Source: a bacterium | Lineage (GTDB): Bacteria > Bacillota_I > Bacilli_A > Acholeplasmatales > JAEDCM01 | Direction: 5' to 3' | Length of the DNA stretch: 7,833 nt | NCBI GenBank assembly: GCA_024695185.1 | Contig: JAILIR010000141.1 | Coordinates: 1-7,833, forward strand | In this document: positions 6,040 through 7,833 of the stretch, piece by piece | Numbering within the stretch: the stretch's first letter is position 1 | How the letters are laid out: each line of letters opens with the position of its first letter | Made by a program: the position numbers and the translations under genes | Notes under the pieces: generated by a model | What the model was told of the DNA's origin: nothing | Databases searched by the model: none | Seen by the model: only the letters and a program-made list of their open reading frames with translations

Positions 6040-6161
6040 ATAAAAGAAAAAGAGTTTGCAAATCTGGTCGTCTCTATAGCTACCCCGAAGGCCAAAGATT
6101 ACTCTCTGACGCTATAGACGCTTGCCAAACCGTATGTAGCAACTCTTTATCGTTTTCTTAC
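6008..6161 (-). ncRNA. Structured small RNA B, paralogue of small RNA A, family not recognised
   Basis: This predicted RNA of about 150 nt has the same architecture as copy A. Helices: P1 AAAGAGTTGC with GCAAACTCTTT, one bulged A (6139-6148 with 6049-6059). P2 TTTGG/CCAGA (6125-6129 with 6063-6067). P3 CGTCTATAGC with its complement and the same 2-nt GA bulge (6111-6120 with 6069-6080). P4 GTCAGAGA/TCTTTGGC (6103-6110 with 6091-6098), capped by GTAA. The 3' strand between P4 and P3 ends GGGGTA. Unpaired CAAG and GGGG(C/U)A segments and the GA bulge are conserved with copy A, while helix sequences differ but still pair. Copy B ends about 175 nt before promoter A with no gene between, which favours a free RNA over a leader. 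No anti-Shine-Dalgarno CCUCC is present. Confidence 0.78.
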
Positions 6162-6165
6162 ATTT

Positions 6166-6194
6166 ATTTTACAATTATCTTACATTTATGTCAA
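6166..6194 (-). promoter_or_regulatory. Promoter of small RNA B
   Basis: On the minus strand TTGACA (complement of 6189-6194) and TAAAAT (complement of 6166-6171) are 17 nt apart, with the spacer identical to that of copy A. The predicted start is near 6159-6161. Confidence 0.9.
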
Positions 6195-6249
6195 GGGGTT
6201 TTTGAAATATTTTTTTAATTTTTTTTAAAAATTTTTTGAAAGTAAAAAA
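6195..6249 (-). promoter_or_regulatory. A-tract (UP-element-like) region upstream of promoter B
   Basis: Repeated A and T runs on the minus strand lie upstream of CCCC and the -35 box, like those before copy A. The distal end merges with the T-run of the phosphatase gene terminator. Confidence 0.45.
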
Positions 6250-6270
6250 AAAGAGGATCTAATCCTCTTT
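6243..6270 (-). terminator. Intrinsic terminator wrapped around the phosphatase stop codon
   Basis: On the minus strand AAAGAGGAT (complement of 6262-6270) pairs with ATCCTCTTT (complement of 6250-6258). The 3-nt loop is the TAG stop codon itself (6259-6261). A T-run follows (complement of 6244-6250). The 5' arm encodes the last three residues, Lys-Glu-Asp. Confidence 0.88.
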
Positions 6271-7833
6271 TAATTCTATACAAAGCATTGTGATATCATC
6301 AAATTGTTCTCTCTTACCAGCGAACTCATCAACTTTCATCTTTACGCCCTTAATAATTTCTTTTGGTGTTTTATTCTTATATAGATTTAATGTTTCAACC
6401 ATTCTATCAAAGCCGAATAATTCATCCTTCATATTAGTTGCTTCTACTACACCATCAGTATATAAGAATAATTTGTCACCTTTTTCTAAATCAAATTCAT
6501 AATCAGTGAACTTAGCATCATCTAATGCACCTACAGCTAGACAGTGCTTAGTTTTATTGATTTCAAAATTCTTCTTCTTTCTACAGATAACTGGATCATC
6601 ATGACCTGCATTACATGCAACGACATGACCTGTAGTTAAATCCAATATACCAACCCATACAGTTACAAACATATTTGTTTTATTGTGTAAGCAAATTCTA
6701 CTATTTAAGAATTCTAAAGCTTCTGATGGTTTGCTTTGGATACGAATTCTTTCTGATAATAAGATATTAGATGCCATCATAAATAAGGCAGCTGGTATAC
6801 CTTTACCAGATACATCGGCCATAACTAAACCAATATGTGTATCATCAATCATAACAAAGTTATAGAAATCTCCACCTACTTCTTTAGCCGGAAGCATATA
6901 GGCAAATAAGTCAAAGTCTTTTCTTTCAGGAAACACATTAGGTATTGAACTTTCTTGAATATCTTTAGCAATGTTTAACTCAACCATAGTCTTCTTTTGA
7001 GCTGTTGTTGCTTGAGTTAAATCATTAATATATTTGATCATGTCATCTTCCATCTTCTCAATAGATTTTGATAGATCAACAATTTCAGTTATCTTACTAT
7101 TCTTATCAAATTCAAATTCGCTCTTTTTATTTTCCTTAGCGAAACGCTTAGTTTCATCAGTAATGTATTTAAGTGGTTTAACAAATTGACGTTTAATAAA
7201 AATACCCGCTGTTGTACAAACAAACATTAATGTTAATATTGTTGAAATAGCTAGAGTAATCATATATGGACGTCTACCTTTAACTAACTCTCTCATAGGA
7301 CGTTGTACGCTTAGTACAGCTGTAACATTACGTTCACTATCATATACAGGAACAACAATAGTTAAGTGTGGTTCTCTACCACCTAAATCTTTTGTTCTAT
7401 AAACTGTACCATATTTAATTTTACCTTCATAGATATCTTTATAAATGTCATAATATCTATTATAATGTTCTTCTTTATTTAATAGAGCAGCATATTCTCT
7501 ACCACTATAATGTGTTGGATCTGTATCATCAGGACCTGTTTTCTTATAAGCATCATTAACTTCATCAAAAATAGAATATGCATGCATATAATCAGATGTA
7601 TCTAACTGATAAACATATAATAGTGTTATGTCCATGTTATTGCAATAATTAAATAATTCATTATTAACATTTTGCCATACAGGTGAATAATCACCAACTG
7701 TTCTATAAGTATCGATTAAATCACCATCTATTAGACCTCTAGCAGTTATACCCATACGATAAGTTGTATCTCTATATTCTCTTTTAAGTGTTGTAGTAAA
7801 GCTAATATAACCAATTGAACTAACAATTAAACT
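6259..7833 (-). CDS. Membrane PP2C (SpoIIE/RsbU-type) serine phosphatase with extracytoplasmic sensor and HAMP domain; 5' end outside window
   Basis: The frame stays open through the right edge, so the N-terminus is missing; 524 residues are visible. Numbering from the edge: 1-15 look like the end of a first membrane helix. Residues about 16-187 are an extracytoplasmic sensor with a Cache/PAS-like end (VVPVYDSERNVTAVLSVQRP). 189-213 form a membrane helix, about 216-272 a HAMP linker starting FVKPL, and 284-524 a PP2C phosphatase of the SpoIIE type. Metal-site acidic motifs are present: GGDFYNF (D322), MADVSGKG (D340), LYTDGVVEATN (D460) and FDDIT (D512/D513). Such proteins dephosphorylate a serine on STAS-type anti-sigma antagonists, switching an alternative sigma factor. 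No STAS protein, anti-sigma or sigma gene is in the window. An ATG at 7755 is internal: it would remove the first membrane helix. Confidence 0.93.
   Translation of the reverse strand, partial: SLIVSSIGYISFTTTLKREYRDTTYRMGITARGLIDGDLIDTYRTVGDYSPVWQNVNNELFNYCNNMDITLLYVYQLDTSDYMHAYSIFDEVNDAYKKTGPDDTDPTHYSGREYAALLNKEEHYNRYYDIYKDIYEGKIKYGTVYRTKDLGGREPHLTIVVPVYDSERNVTAVLSVQRPMRELVKGRRPYMITLAISTILTLMFVCTTAGIFIKRQFVKPLKYITDETKRFAKENKKSEFEFDKNSKITEIVDLSKSIEKMEDDMIKYINDLTQATTAQKKTMVELNIAKDIQESSIPNVFPERKDFDLFAYMLPAKEVGGDFYNFVMIDDTHIGLVMADVSGKGIPAALFMMASNILLSERIRIQSKPSEALEFLNSRICLHNKTNMFVTVWVGILDLTTGHVVACNAGHDDPVICRKKKNFEINKTKHCLAVGALDDAKFTDYEFDLEKGDKLFLYTDGVVEATNMKDELFGFDRMVETLNLYKNKTPKEIIKGVKMKVDEFAGKREQFDDITMLCIELKED

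Noticed and set aside
5645..6161. Known RNA classes: T-box, purine, lysine, TPP, SAM, c-di-GMP, fluoride, ZTP, SRP, 6S
   Set aside because: From memory, none of their diagnostic core sequences or layouts fits: no T-box anticodon-partner sequence, no SRP GGAA tip with its paired loops, no large central bubble as in 6S. A covariance search could overturn this.
5645..6194. CRISPR or mobile-element explanation for the duplicated segments
   Set aside because: Only two diverged copies with promoters and terminators; no short regular repeats, target duplications or transposase nearby.

Overview
The window is AT-rich DNA with Shine-Dalgarno-led genes of the GGAGG/GAGGTG type, A-rich codon use and TGA used as a real stop (ktrB ends in TGA; Trp is TGG). 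Family content (AdhE, L19, KtrAB, AEC carrier, a membrane PP2C of the SpoIIE/RsbU type) fits a low-GC anaerobic or fermentative Bacillota. A gut Erysipelotrichia-like or related Bacilli lineage is my best guess, but only a guess. No insertion sequence, prophage, CRISPR array, tRNA or rRNA is visible.

Layout. (1) 1-1389 (+): C-terminal half of bifunctional aldehyde/alcohol dehydrogenase AdhE, cut by the left edge, ending in a terminator that also serves the converging gene. (2) 1443-1892 (-): XRE helix-turn-helix protein fused to a zinc ribbon. (3) 2003-2365 (-): rplS (L19) with its own promoter and a leader. (4) 2551-4589 (+): ktrB-ktrA potassium uptake operon with an ATGA overlap, driven from a promoter divergent to rplS, ending in a bidirectional terminator. 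(5) 4655-5587 (-): AEC-family permease with an extended -10 promoter. (6) 5588-6258: about 670 bases without a protein gene. (7) 6259-7833 (-): a Cache-like/HAMP/PP2C phosphatase cut by the right edge, whose terminator hairpin holds its stop codon in the loop.

The most interesting part is region 6. It holds two paralogous transcription units of about 150 nt on the minus strand. Each has an identical TTGACA-17-TAAAAT promoter core preceded by A-tracts, a shared stem-loop architecture with compensatory base changes in four helices and GNRA-capped tips, and its own intrinsic terminator. I do not recognise the RNA family. They look like tandem stand-alone small RNAs, or less likely cis leaders of the AEC gene.

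The genes are mostly independent units: fermentation (AdhE), translation (L19), potassium homeostasis (KtrAB), organic-anion-type transport (AEC) and phosphatase signalling. Several start sites were moved from the longest reading frame to the start that the ribosome binding site supports.
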